A stretch of DNA of 42,699 nt from Nostoc foliaceum FACHB-393. GTDB lineage: Bacteria; Cyanobacteriota; Cyanobacteriia; Cyanobacteriales; Nostocaceae. The stretch lies in contig NZ_JACJTD010000058.1 in NCBI RefSeq assembly GCF_014698505.1, positions 1 to 42,699 on the forward strand, written 5' to 3'. The notes beneath the pieces are model-generated. The model ran no database searches, was not told where the DNA came from, and worked only from the letters and a program-made list of their open reading frames with translations. This document shows positions 8,853-17,616 of this stretch, in pieces. Each line of letters begins with the position of its first letter. The stretch's first letter is position 1. A program made the translations under genes and the position numbers.

Positions 8853-10811
8853 ATGGGAAAAGTTATTGGGATCGACTTAGGCACTACTAACAGTTGCGTC
8901 GCAGTCTTGGAGGGCGGTCAACCACTGGTGATCTCCAATTCTGAAGGTGGACGAACTACTCCAAGTATTGTGGGATTTGGGAAGAGTGGCGATCGCTTGG
9001 TTGGTCAATTGGCAAAGCGCCAAGCCGTAACCAATGCCGAAAACACAATTTACAGTATTAAACGATTCATCGGGCGGCGTTGGGATGACACTGACATAGA
9101 ACGCGATCGCGTTCCCTATAACTGTGTCAAAGGTCGAGATGATACCGTTGATGTCCAAATTCGCTCAAAAAACTACACGCCACAAGAACTATCCGCCATG
9201 ATCCTGCAAAAGCTGAAGCAGGATGCGGAAAACTTTTTGGGTGAGGAGGTCACTCAGGCAGTGATCACCGTACCAGCATATTTTACAGATGCCCAAAGAC
9301 AAGCAACTAAAGATGCTGGCACAATTGCTGGACTAGAAGTCCTGCGAATTATCAATGAACCAACAGCTGCGGCTTTAGCTTTCGGATTGGAAAAGCAAGA
9401 CCAAGAGCAGCTAATTTTAGTATTTGACTTGGGAGGCGGTACCTTCGACGTATCGATCTTGCAACTTGGAGATGGCGTTTTTGAAGTTAAGGCGACTTGT
9501 GGCAACAACCACTTGGGTGGAGACGACTTTGATAATGCGATCGTGCGTTGGATGATGGAACGTTTCCAGCAACAAGAAAAAATCGACCTTTCCCAAGATA
9601 AGATGGCACTGCAACGCCTGCGGGAAGCAGCGGAAAAGGCAAAAATTGAACTCTCCAGCATGGTGAATACCTCCATCAACTTACCGTTTATCACGGCTGA
9701 TAATACCGGGCCAAAACATCTGGAGATGGAACTCAGCCGCTCTAAATTTGAAGAACTGGCAGGGAAATTAATTGAAGGTACCATCGAACCAATGATCCAA
9801 GCGCTCAAAGATGCGGATCTCAAACCACAAGCTATAGATCGGATTATTTTGGTAGGTGGTTCTACCCGTATTCCCGCAGTCCAAAACGCGCTAATTAAGT
9901 TTTTCAATGGCAAAGCTCCCGATCGCTCTATCAACCCTGACGAAGCGGTAGCATTGGGAGCGGCTATCCAAGCAGGGGTGTTGGGTGGCGAAGTAGATAA
10001 TCTCTTACTTTTGGATGTCACTCCTTTGTCTTTGGGAATTGAAACTTTGGGTGAAGTGTTCACCAAAATTATTGAACGCAACACCACAATTCCTACAAGT
10101 AGGTCACAAATTTTTTCCACAGCAGTTGATGGGCAAACCTCAGTAGAAATTCACATCCTCCAAGGTGAACGGGCAATGTCACGAGATAACAAGAGTCTGG
10201 GTAAGTTTTTGCTAGCAGGAATACCCCCGTCGCCCCGTGGTGTGCCGCAAATCGAAGTATCCTTTGAAATCGATGTCAACGGCATCCTGAAGGTTTCTGC
10301 CCAAGACAAAGGTACAGGTCGAGAACAGAGTATCAGAATTACCAATACAGGTGGTTTGAGTACCAACGAAGTCGAACGGATGCGCCAAGAGGCCGAACTG
10401 TTTTCCGAAGAAGATAGAAGACGTAAAGAACTGGTTGAACTCAAAAACCAAGCAGATAATTTGTTGTTCAGTTACGAATCCACCATCAAGGATAATAGCA
10501 ACTTTATCGGCGACCAGATGAAAACCTTGGCTAGTGAAAAAGTTTCACAACTCCAAGCTGCAATGATTGACTCTAGCATCTCCACAGTAGAATTTAAGCA
10601 GCGCTTAGACGACTTCCAACAAACCCTGTTTGCAATTGGTGCTGATGTCTATAATCGAGCTAACAGCCAAACAGATGAGATTGAAGAGGCTTCAGGTAGT
10701 CACTTTACCCCAGAAGTAGACTCACCAATGAACGGTACACTAATACCACAATTCAACTTTGATTTCGACGAAGAAAGTACTGCCCAGGTTGATTATGAGG
10801 CGATAGATTAG
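8853..10811 (+). CDS. dnaK: Hsp70 chaperone DnaK
   Basis: This is a 652-residue Hsp70. The N-terminal ATPase domain starts GKVIGIDLGTTNSCVAVLEGG and has phosphate-2 motif LVFDLGGGTFDVSI and adenosine motif ILVGGSTRIPAVQ. The linker with VTPLSLGIETLG leads to the substrate-binding beta domain (SQIFSTAVDGQTSVEIHILQGER) and helical lid. The C-terminus ends in a short acidic tail without the EEVD-like or glycine-rich end of some DnaK forms; cyanobacteria carry several DnaK paralogues, and genetic linkage to grpE and dnaJ suggests the main stress-related copy (DnaK2 type). The ATG follows a long AT-rich leader. It acts with the flanking GrpE and DnaJ in protein folding. Confidence 0.96.
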   Translation: MGKVIGIDLGTTNSCVAVLEGGQPLVISNSEGGRTTPSIVGFGKSGDRLVGQLAKRQAVTNAENTIYSIKRFIGRRWDDTDIERDRVPYNCVKGRDDTVDVQIRSKNYTPQELSAMILQKLKQDAENFLGEEVTQAVITVPAYFTDAQRQATKDAGTIAGLEVLRIINEPTAAALAFGLEKQDQEQLILVFDLGGGTFDVSILQLGDGVFEVKATCGNNHLGGDDFDNAIVRWMMERFQQQEKIDLSQDKMALQRLREAAEKAKIELSSMVNTSINLPFITADNTGPKHLEMELSRSKFEELAGKLIEGTIEPMIQALKDADLKPQAIDRIILVGGSTRIPAVQNALIKFFNGKAPDRSINPDEAVALGAAIQAGVLGGEVDNLLLLDVTPLSLGIETLGEVFTKIIERNTTIPTSRSQIFSTAVDGQTSVEIHILQGERAMSRDNKSLGKFLLAGIPPSPRGVPQIEVSFEIDVNGILKVSAQDKGTGREQSIRITNTGGLSTNEVERMRQEAELFSEEDRRRKELVELKNQADNLLFSYESTIKDNSNFIGDQMKTLASEKVSQLQAAMIDSSISTVEFKQRLDDFQQTLFAIGADVYNRANSQTDEIEEASGSHFTPEVDSPMNGTLIPQFNFDFDEESTAQVDYEAID

Positions 10812-11474
10812 GGATTGGGCATGGGGTATGGGTTATGGGGCTTATTAGTCATTAGTTATTTCTTCCCCGTCTCCCCTGCTCCCCCACCTCCTTCATCTTC
10901 CCCACTCCCCAAAGTTGCAGATTTTTGTTAAAAGAATTTAATCTATCTAAAATATATTAATTATAAATTTAGCGAAGTTTCACAAGACCCCAGCGGTTTG
11001 CTAGATTGTAGAAGCAAATTACAGTGGGCTAGGCAGTGTGCCAGTTCAGATGCACTTCCATTGCATATGGGTGGTTTTCCACACCTAATGGTGCGGCTAG
11101 CCCCTCTGGTTAATGGGCGGGGTTTTCCTCTCCTACGTAGCACAATTGTAAAAGAGATAGCCGACTCGGCAGTGAGAAGTCTGAGCATAGGCTTCCTCTG
11201 CTCATAAATTCTGTGGCTTTTGTCGTCTCCCACGAGGAAAGCACATGTTGCTCAAGATTTGTCGGTGATTTTTGTAAAGGGTAAAGGGTAAAATCAATTA
11301 TTAACAAAAATTAATTTTATCTTCTGCCTGACCTCCGGCAAGCCACCCTCTGAAGGACACTGCATTGCTCTTCTAGAGCTGTAGGCAAAACCGCCTTCCT
11401 GTAGGGTAGCAAGTGACCGCGAGTGACGTTCTACTGCCTTCTGCTTTCTTCCTTCTAACTTTTACCTTTGCTAT
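10812..11474. other. Long dnaK-dnaJ intergenic region
   Basis: This 662-base gap has no convincing protein gene; short open frames on both strands here have no recognisable features. It begins with purine/pyrimidine simple repeats (10812-10915), then an AT-rich segment with a TATAAA box at 10962-10967. A strongly structured segment (about 11005-11225, listed separately) follows, and then an AT-rich stretch and low-complexity sequence before dnaJ. Confidence 0.6.
11005..11225 (+). ncRNA. Candidate structured non-coding RNA upstream of dnaJ
   Basis: Several nested helices can be drawn. The closing stem pairs 11008-11015 with 11216-11223, using three G-U pairs that work only on the plus strand, and continues as ACAG 11021-11024 with CTGT 11211-11214. 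It encloses GGGCTAG 11026-11032 with CTAGCCC 11097-11103; within that are GCA/TGC (11052-11054/11092-11094), CCATT/AATGG (11058-11062/11087-11091) and GTGG-TTTT-CCAC (11071-11082). Other hairpins are GCCG/CGGC (11160-11170) and TGAGCA/TGCTCA (11182-11187/11199-11204). A TATAAA box lies about 20 bases upstream of 10985. I cannot match it to a named RNA family; it lacks the recognisable motifs of tmRNA, SRP RNA and RNase P RNA. A dnaJ leader is an alternative. Confidence 0.4.
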
Positions 11475-12605
11475 ATGGCCCGCGACTATTATGAAATCCT
11501 GGGTGTCTCTCGTGACACCGACAAAGAAGAAATCAAACAAGCCTATCGCCGTTTAGCCCGGAAGTTTCACCCAGACGTGAACAAAGAACCCGGTGCGGAG
11601 GATCGCTTTAAAGAAATTAACCGTGCTTATGAGGTACTCTCAGAGCCAGAAACCCGCGCTCGTTACGATCGCTTTGGTCCAGAGGGTGTATCAGGTGCTG
11701 CTGGACCAGGCTTCCAAGATGTCGGCGATATGGGCGGCTTTGCCGATATATTTGAAAGCATTTTTAGTGGCTTTGCTGGCGGTATGGGTAGTCCCACGCA
11801 ACAAAGACGGCGTAGTGGGCCTGCCAGGGGCGATGACCTACGGCTAGACCTAAAGTTAGACTTTCGGGAAGCGGTATTTGGCGGCGAAAAAGAAATTCGC
11901 ATTTCCCATCTAGAAAATTGTGAAGTCTGTAGCGGTTCTGGTGCTAAACCTGGAACCCGCCCCCGGACTTGTTCTACTTGTAGCGGATCGGGTCAAGTCC
12001 GCCGTGTCACTAGAACACCCTTTGGCAGTTTCACCCAAGTCTCAACTTGTCCCACTTGTAATGGGACAGGGATGGTAATTGAAGATAAGTGTGATGCCTG
12101 TGATGGTAAGGGCGCAAATCAAGTTACAAAGAAACTCAAAATTACCATTCCGGCTGGGGTGGATAATGGCACACGCTTGCGGATTTCTAGTGAAGGAGAT
12201 GCCGGTCAACGCAGTGGCCCTCCTGGAGATTTATACGTTTACTTGTTCGTAAATGAGGACGAGGAATTCCAACGGGATGGCATTAATATTCTCTCTGAAA
12301 TCAAACTTAGCTATCTGCAAGCGATTTTAGGTTGTCGGTTAGAGGTAGATACGGTAGATGGGCCAGTGGAACTAATCATTCCGGCTGGAACCCAGCCCAA
12401 TACGGTGATGAAGTTAGAAAATCGCGGTGTACCCCGTTTGGGTAATCCCGTTAGTAGAGGGGATCATATGCTGACAGTATTAATTGATATTCCCACCAAG
12501 GTCACCCCTGAGGAGAGGGAACTGTTGGAGAAGCTGGCTAAAATTAAGGGAGATCGCACTGGTAAAGGCGGTCTAGAAGGATTCTTGGGAAATTTATTTA
12601 AGTAA
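11475..12605 (+). CDS. dnaJ: Hsp40 co-chaperone DnaJ
   Basis: This is a 376-residue type I DnaJ. The J domain has HPD at residues 32-34. A Gly/Phe-rich linker (about 68-105) follows, then four CxxCxGxG zinc motifs (CEVCSGSG, CSTCSGSG, CPTCNGTG, CDACDGKG; about 147-210), then the C-terminal substrate-binding domains beginning around KLKITIPAGVDNGTRLRI. It delivers clients to DnaK and stimulates its ATPase. Its stop TAA shares one base with the ATG of the next gene (TAATG at 12603-12607), so translation of the two is probably coupled. No clear ribosome-binding site precedes the dnaJ ATG. Confidence 0.96.
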   Translation: MARDYYEILGVSRDTDKEEIKQAYRRLARKFHPDVNKEPGAEDRFKEINRAYEVLSEPETRARYDRFGPEGVSGAAGPGFQDVGDMGGFADIFESIFSGFAGGMGSPTQQRRRSGPARGDDLRLDLKLDFREAVFGGEKEIRISHLENCEVCSGSGAKPGTRPRTCSTCSGSGQVRRVTRTPFGSFTQVSTCPTCNGTGMVIEDKCDACDGKGANQVTKKLKITIPAGVDNGTRLRISSEGDAGQRSGPPGDLYVYLFVNEDEEFQRDGINILSEIKLSYLQAILGCRLEVDTVDGPVELIIPAGTQPNTVMKLENRGVPRLGNPVSRGDHMLTVLIDIPTKVTPEERELLEKLAKIKGDRTGKGGLEGFLGNLFK

Positions 12606-12862
12606 TGAAGCCCTCTTCTCTTTTAACTCCCGATGCTCAACTTGATTTACGCGGCACCCCTTGCCCAATTAATTTTGTGCGGACAAAACTACGTCTGGAG
12701 AAAATGCCATTGGGAGGTTTGCTAGAAGTCTGGCTAGACCCTGGTGAGCCGATTGAGCAGGTTCCCGATAGTCTGACAATGGCAGGTTATCAGGTGGAAC
12801 AAATTACAGACTGTAGTAGTTATTTTTCTCTGATAGTACGCCGTCCAGTTACTGGCCAATGA
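12605..12862 (+). CDS. TusA/SirA-like small sulfur-carrier-fold protein
   Basis: This 85-residue protein has the TusA fold signature: LDLRGTPCPINFVRTKL followed by a GGLLEVWLDPGEP strand and a PDSLTMAGYQVEQI helix region. TusA proteins relay persulfide sulfur through the Cys of a CPxP motif. Here Cys20-Pro21 is kept but the second proline is replaced by Asn (CPIN). The gene overlaps dnaJ by one base and rsgA by four (ATGA at 12859-12862), so the three are likely translated together. A persulfide-carrier role is possible; the constant company of dnaJ and a ribosome GTPase hints at something tied to translation or folding, but this is inference. Confidence 0.8.
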   Translation: MKPSSLLTPDAQLDLRGTPCPINFVRTKLRLEKMPLGGLLEVWLDPGEPIEQVPDSLTMAGYQVEQITDCSSYFSLIVRRPVTGQ

Positions 12863-13986
12863 CAGGGGAAAATTTTGCCACAACTGGACAGTTATTGGGT
12901 ACGGTGCTAGCCGTGCAAGCTAATTTTTACCGAGTACAGCTGGATGAAAAGGATGAGGAGATGAGGGAGATAAGGGAGATGAGGGAGCAAGATCCTCCTC
13001 ATCTTCCCCATCCCCCTCATCCCCTCCTGCTGCTCTGTACTCGCCGAACACGCCTGAAAAAAATTGGGCAACAGGTGATGGTAGGCGATCGCGTTGTGGT
13101 AGAAGAGCCAGATTGGGCTGGGGGACGGGGAGCGATCGCTGATGTCTTACCCCGTCACAGCGAATTAGATCGTCCGGCGATCGCTAATGTCAACCAAATC
13201 CTATTGGTATTTGCCGTTGCCGATCCGCCTTTGGAACCTTATCAACTGAGTCGGTTTCTGATTAAGGCTGAGTCTACTGGCTTAGATGTACTTTTATGTT
13301 TGAATAAAAGTGATTTAATTTCACCGCAGGAACAGCAGCAAGTTAGCGATCGCTTGCTTGGTTGGGGCTATAAACCGATATTCATCAGCGTCAAAGATGG
13401 TATAAATACTGATCAAGCAGCCAGATATTTGAGCAATAAAGTTACTGTAATTGCTGGGCCTTCCGGCGTGGGCAAATCCAGCCTGATTAATACGCTGATT
13501 GACTCTCTTCAGCTGCGAGTGGGAGAAGTTTCTGGCAAACTGGCTCGTGGTCGTCATACCACTCGCCATATAGAATTATTTGAGTTGCCTAACGGTGGTT
13601 TGCTGGCAGACACTCCCGGCTTTAACCAGCCAGACATGGATTGTAACCCAGAAGAATTAATCCATTATTTCCCAGAAGCAAGAAAGCGGTTAGCCGTTGC
13701 TAGCTGTCGGTTTAGTGATTGTCTGCATCGAGATGAGCCTGAGTGCGTGGTGCGGGGAGACTGGGAACGATATGAACATTATTTAGAATTTTTGTCCGAT
13801 GCGATCGCCCGTCAAACTCAGCTGCACCAACAAGCTGATCCTGAATCTACCATGAAGTTAAAAAGCAAAAGCAAAGGCAAAGGGCAGAGTCAATACGAAC
13901 CCAAGTTAGAAAGTAAAAAATACCGCCGCATTTCCCGGAAGACTCAATTACAAGACTTGCAGGAATTATATCGAGATGAGGAATAA
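12859..13986 (+). CDS. rsgA: Ribosome small-subunit-dependent GTPase RsgA
   Basis: This 375-residue circularly permuted GTPase matures and checks the 30S subunit. An N-terminal OB fold (about 8-100) is followed by G4 NKSD (149-152), G1 GPSGVGKSS (200-208) and G3 DTPGF (251-255). The zinc site has Cys283, Cys288, His290 and Cys296. The OB fold is interrupted at about residues 31-58 by a low-complexity insert (EEMREIREMREQ then PPHLPHPPHPLLLL). It is encoded by GA-rich repeats and their pyrimidine-rich complement (about 12950-13032), a type normally found between genes. A Lys/Ser-rich tail (about 330-350) follows. The start overlaps the previous stop (ATGA). Confidence 0.93.
   Translation: MTGENFATTGQLLGTVLAVQANFYRVQLDEKDEEMREIREMREQDPPHLPHPPHPLLLLCTRRTRLKKIGQQVMVGDRVVVEEPDWAGGRGAIADVLPRHSELDRPAIANVNQILLVFAVADPPLEPYQLSRFLIKAESTGLDVLLCLNKSDLISPQEQQQVSDRLLGWGYKPIFISVKDGINTDQAARYLSNKVTVIAGPSGVGKSSLINTLIDSLQLRVGEVSGKLARGRHTTRHIELFELPNGGLLADTPGFNQPDMDCNPEELIHYFPEARKRLAVASCRFSDCLHRDEPECVVRGDWERYEHYLEFLSDAIARQTQLHQQADPESTMKLKSKSKGKGQSQYEPKLESKKYRRISRKTQLQDLQELYRDEE
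12950..13032. repeat. In-frame GA-rich inverted repeat inside rsgA
   Basis: GATGAGGGAGAT-like purine units on the left are answered by CATCTTCCCCATCCCCC-like pyrimidine units on the right. The pattern matches simple repeats found in the intergenic DNA here (for example 10812-10915), yet it lies in frame within a loop of the RsgA OB domain. Confidence 0.75.
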
Positions 13987-14461
13987 GGAGTGCGATGTCT
14001 ACGACTGGCTGCACCTACGCACTGATATGTAAAGGTTTGTCACTATAGCATCGATACAAATATAAAAACTATCTTGTCTGGTAGATTACGCTTTTTTACC
14101 CCAGATGAACATCTAGTAATGTTGCTAGCAGAAGCAAATCAACAGTTACAGCAAGGGAAGCAACAACTAGAACAGGAATGCCAACGTGCTGAAAAATTGG
14201 CAGAACGCTTACGAGCCATAGGAATTGAAGCTGAGTAAATATTTTAAGTACAGGATTATAGAATAAACAAATAGGCAGGTTTTACAGAGATTCAAAGCTA
14301 GTTAACAACACACGGTGGGGACACAACATTATTGTGCGCCTACAAACACTGTATTTAACTCAATTGAAAAGTGCTTTTACGATCCCCATAAGTCTTAAAA
14401 TATTGTTAATTTCTGCCAAACCTCTCGACCTTCAACTTACAAGTATCACCCCAAAATCACT
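13987..14461. other. Intergenic region with a gene remnant
   Basis: This 475-base gap between rsgA and the GH57 gene holds the Uma2-like remnant (14026-14238). The remaining 220 bases are AT-rich and presumably contain the GH57 promoter; no clear boxes were assigned. The small open frame starting at 14334 only overlaps the start of the GH57 gene out of frame and is not credible. Confidence 0.5.
14026..14238 (+). pseudogene. C-terminal remnant of a Uma2-family (PD-(D/E)XK-like) protein
   Basis: The frame is open from just after a stop at 14023-14025 to TAA 14236-14238, about 70 residues. It reads LRFFTPDEHL, then a Gln/Glu-rich helix, and ends AEKLAERLRAIGIEAE. This ending, an alanine/glutamate-rich coil finishing in LAERLRALGIEP-like residues, is typical of cyanobacterial Uma2 endonuclease-fold proteins. 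The nuclease core of about 180 residues is absent upstream, so this looks like a deletion remnant. Confidence 0.45.
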
Positions 14462-16051
14462 ATGGCTATTGGCTACGTCGCGCTTGTACTCCACGCACAT
14501 CTGCCCTTCGTTCGTCACCCGGAAAGTGACTACGTGCTGGAGGAAGAATGGCTCTATGAAGCCATCACAGAAACCTACATCCCTTTATTGAAAGTATTTG
14601 AAGGCTTAAAGCGAGACGGTATCGACTTTAAAATCACGATGAGTATGACACCACCTCTAGTGTCGATGCTTCGTGATCCTCTGCTGCAAGAACGCTATGA
14701 TGCGCACTTGACCCAACTAGAAGAACTTATAGAACTAGAAGCAGAACATAATGTCAATAACGGACATCTTCGTTATTTAGCCGAACATTACATTACTGAG
14801 TTTAAAGAAGCGCGTCAGATATGGGAACGCAATCAAGGTGACTTGGTGACAGCTTTTAAGCAGTTCCAAGATAGTAACAACCTGGAAATCATCACTTGCG
14901 GTGCTACTCACGGCTATTTGCCGTTGATGAAAATGTATCCAGAGGCGGTATGGGCGCAAATTCAGGTAGCTTGCGAACATTACGAGCAAAGCTTTGGACA
15001 AGCACCCAGAGGCATTTGGTTGCCTGAATGCGCCTACTATGAAGGTTTAGAGCGGATGCTAGCCGATGCTGGGTTACGCTACTTCCTCACTGATGGGCAT
15101 GGCATCCTTTATGCCCGTCCCCGTCCGCGCTTTGGCACTTATGCCCCAATTTATACAGAAACTGGTGTTGCTGTCTTTGGACGAGATCATGAATCTTCCC
15201 AACAGGTATGGTCTTCTGAGGTGGGCTATCCTGGGGCGGCGGAATATCGGGAATTTTACAAAGATTTGGGCTGGGAAGCAGAATATGAGTACATCAAGCC
15301 CTACATTATGCCCAATGGTCAGCGGAAAAACACGGGCATTAAGTATCACAAAATTACTGGGCGTGGCTTAGGACTTTCAGATAAGGCACTCTACGATCCG
15401 TATTGGGCTAAGGAAAAGGCTGCGGAACACGCTGCTAACTTTATGTATAACCGAGAGCGGCAATCTGAGCATCTCTATGGTATAATGCAGCGACCGCCAA
15501 TTATCGTTTCGCCTTATGACGCAGAGTTATTTGGACATTGGTGGTATGAAGGTCCCTGGTTCATCGATTACCTATTCCGCAAGTCATGGTATGACCAAGG
15601 AACCTATGCAATGACCCATTTAGCAGACTATTTGCGAGATCAGCCGACACAGCAAGTTTGTCGCCCTTCGCAATCAAGTTGGGGTTTCAAGGGTTTCCAC
15701 GAGTATTGGTTGAACGAAACGAATGCGTGGGTTTATCCGCATTTGCACAAAGCTGCTGAACGGATGATTGAAATATCGCATTTGGAACCAGAGGATGAAT
15801 TGCAGTGGAGAGCGCTCAACCAAGCAGCCAGGGAATTGTTGTTAGCACAATCTTCCGACTGGGCATTTATTATGCGGACGGGAACGATGGTACCCTATGC
15901 AGTGAGACGGACGCGATCGCATCTGATGCGGTTTAATAAGCTCTATGAAGACGTTAAAATCCGCAAAGTTGACAGTGGTTGGCTGGAAAAAGTCGAGTTA
16001 ATGGATAATATTTTCCCCGAAATCAACTATCGCGTCTACCGTCCGCTATAG
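14462..16051 (+). CDS. GH57 1,4-alpha-glucan branching enzyme (DUF1957 type)
   Basis: This 529-residue glycoside hydrolase family 57 protein begins MAIGYVALVLHAHLPFVRHP, the usual GH57 N-terminus with the HAHLP motif. GH57 motifs are visible: the nucleophile Glu in GIWLPECAYYEG and the acid/base Asp in SPYDAELFGHWWYEGP. The C-terminal helical DUF1957 region contains SSDWAFIMRTGTM. Enzymes of this subgroup form alpha-1,6 branches in glycogen-like glucans, complementing the GH13 GlgB enzyme in cyanobacteria. The length is typical for this subgroup. The gene stands alone and is followed by a hairpin at 16078-16098. Substrate assignment rests on family knowledge. Confidence 0.9.
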   Translation: MAIGYVALVLHAHLPFVRHPESDYVLEEEWLYEAITETYIPLLKVFEGLKRDGIDFKITMSMTPPLVSMLRDPLLQERYDAHLTQLEELIELEAEHNVNNGHLRYLAEHYITEFKEARQIWERNQGDLVTAFKQFQDSNNLEIITCGATHGYLPLMKMYPEAVWAQIQVACEHYEQSFGQAPRGIWLPECAYYEGLERMLADAGLRYFLTDGHGILYARPRPRFGTYAPIYTETGVAVFGRDHESSQQVWSSEVGYPGAAEYREFYKDLGWEAEYEYIKPYIMPNGQRKNTGIKYHKITGRGLGLSDKALYDPYWAKEKAAEHAANFMYNRERQSEHLYGIMQRPPIIVSPYDAELFGHWWYEGPWFIDYLFRKSWYDQGTYAMTHLADYLRDQPTQQVCRPSQSSWGFKGFHEYWLNETNAWVYPHLHKAAERMIEISHLEPEDELQWRALNQAARELLLAQSSDWAFIMRTGTMVPYAVRRTRSHLMRFNKLYEDVKIRKVDSGWLEKVELMDNIFPEINYRVYRPL

Positions 16052-16077
16052 GCTCACACAAAGTAATCAACAGCTGT

Positions 16078-16098
16078 AAGGTGGGCAATGCCCACCTT
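16078..16098 (+). terminator. Hairpin after the GH57 gene
   Basis: AAGGTGGGC and GCCCACCTT form a perfect 9-base-pair stem with an AAT loop, 27 bases after the GH57 stop. It is followed by an AT-rich stretch without a clean T-run, so it may be a terminator or a dispersed GTGGGCAATGCCCAC repeat, which is widespread in cyanobacteria. Confidence 0.55.
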
Positions 16099-16179
16099 AT
16101 ATTAGTAGTAAGGAGTGTTTATTTTTCCAACAACAGAGCGTTTATGAAATTCAGTCCGCTCTAATAGGAATTGCTGATA

Positions 16180-17031
16180 ATGCTGAAAATCTTAGTGACT
16201 GGTGCGACTGGAAATGTCGGTCAAGAAGTTCTTCGCTTATTGCTATCCCAGGATTGTAATGTCTGTGCCGCAGTTAGAAATCCGAAGAGCGCTAAACAGA
16301 TATTAGGTAGCAATATCCAGAGCGTCCCGTTCGATTTTAACAATCCTGACACCTTCGCTCATGCTTTTGAGAAAGTCAATAAACTTTTTTTAGTGCGTCC
16401 GCCTGCCCTTGCGAATGTTCGCAAACAAATTGCCCCAGCGCTCGATGCTGCAAAACTTGCAGGCATTGAGCATATCGTGTTTCTTTCAATACTGGGAGCC
16501 GAACGCAACCCTTTTGTGCCGCACTCAAAAATTGAACGCTATATCGAACAATTGGGTATTCCTGCCACCTTTTTACGGGGCAGCTTTTTTATGCAAAATC
16601 TTAACACCACCCATCTAGAAGACATTAAAACTCGTGGTGAATTGCTGATGCCAGCAGGTAATGGTAAAACAAGTTTTATTGATGTGCGAGATATTGCTGC
16701 TGTTGCAGTTCGTACTTTGATTGAAGATGGTCATCAGTCACGAGCCTATGCGCTTACGGGTGCAGAAGCCTTAACCTATTACGAAGTAGCTGACATCTTA
16801 ACATCGGTTTTAGGTAAAAGGGTACGCTATAATCCCTATGCGCCAAAGTTTGTTCGACAAATGCGCTCATCGGGGTTGCCAATGGACTTTGTTTTAGTAA
16901 TGGTAGCAATCTACACAACCGCTCGTTTAGGATTGGCGGGCAACATCACATCTGATACAGAGCAATTGCTCAATCGTTCACCGCTGACTATACGGCAGTA
17001 TGTCGAGGACTATCGACATTTTTGGTTATAA
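16180..17031 (+). CDS. NmrA-like NAD(P)-binding oxidoreductase
   Basis: This is a 283-residue atypical short-chain dehydrogenase-fold protein. The N-terminal LKILVTGATGNVGQEVLRLL carries the TGATGxxG dinucleotide-binding motif. HIVFLSILGAE with a nearby HSKIERYIEQLGIPATFLRGSFF segment is typical of NmrA/azoreductase-like proteins (IVFLS...H...IE..L..sgi..T.LRp..F). The C-terminus carries a YALTGAEALTYYEVADILTSVLG segment common to this group. The ATG at 16180 was preferred over TTG 16171 because AGGA lies about 11 bases upstream. NmrA relatives serve as NAD(P)H-dependent reductases or as redox sensors without catalysis; which applies here cannot be told. Confidence 0.8.
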   Translation: MLKILVTGATGNVGQEVLRLLLSQDCNVCAAVRNPKSAKQILGSNIQSVPFDFNNPDTFAHAFEKVNKLFLVRPPALANVRKQIAPALDAAKLAGIEHIVFLSILGAERNPFVPHSKIERYIEQLGIPATFLRGSFFMQNLNTTHLEDIKTRGELLMPAGNGKTSFIDVRDIAAVAVRTLIEDGHQSRAYALTGAEALTYYEVADILTSVLGKRVRYNPYAPKFVRQMRSSGLPMDFVLVMVAIYTTARLGLAGNITSDTEQLLNRSPLTIRQYVEDYRHFWL

Positions 17032-17294
17032 AGCAAGTGGCATAGCGGTTTTTGTCAATCGCTCCAAATTGCAAAAGCCGATGACAGATATATTGGGAGA
17101 TTTCATGTGAGTATGCCTATCAATATAATCATATATGAATATGCTTCCCGCTCTAATCTCAGCAATTAGATGCTTGGAAAGAGAGTTTTGAATGCTTTAA
17201 GATAATTAAAGAGTTTGCAATTAAATGCAAGCCTATTCTCAATAGAGCCGCCGATAGTTTTTGTAAGTTAATCATTTTTAGCTAGGTAGCAATA

Positions 17295-17567
17295 ATGGAA
17301 AATACATTAGTTGATAAAACCTTCCGTGACAGCGATGGCAAAATTGTTATAGCTCAGATGCCAAACCTACCGCTTATTGTTTGGATAGTAACTAGTTTAC
17401 TAACTCTAGTTTTTACAAGTGGCAAAATTAATACAGTGTTAGACGTACTGGCAACTGGCTCCTTGTTTACTTGGGCATGGTTGGAATTATTTCAAGGTGT
17501 TAATTATTTTCGGAGAGCGCTAGGTCTTGCTGTATTTATTGGTATTATCGCATTCAAAATTCAGTAG
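17295..17567 (+). CDS. Small membrane protein, 90 residues, function unknown
   Basis: After a polar N-terminus of about 25 residues, two or three hydrophobic segments follow (LPLIVWIVTSLLTLVFTSG, then VLDVLATGSLFTWAWLELF, then ALGLAVFIGIIAF). It should be an integral membrane protein with little exposed sequence. I do not recognise a named family. The ATG is preceded by an AGGTAG-like ribosome-binding site. It stands alone between AT-rich gaps, convergent with the ABC transporter gene at 17796. Confidence 0.7.
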   Translation: MENTLVDKTFRDSDGKIVIAQMPNLPLIVWIVTSLLTLVFTSGKINTVLDVLATGSLFTWAWLELFQGVNYFRRALGLAVFIGIIAFKIQ

Positions 17568-17616
17568 TTATAACTGTTCGCGTATGGGTGAAATTCTTCA
17601 GTCATGCCAGTAGATA

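Noticed and set aside
9254..10120. 288-residue open frame antisense to dnaK
   Set aside because: It is a shadow of a highly conserved gene on the other strand, with Ser/Ile-rich composition and no features of its own.
10961..11233. Short overlapping open frames on both strands in the dnaK-dnaJ gap
   Set aside because: No protein-like features, and the segment is better explained by RNA-like pairing.
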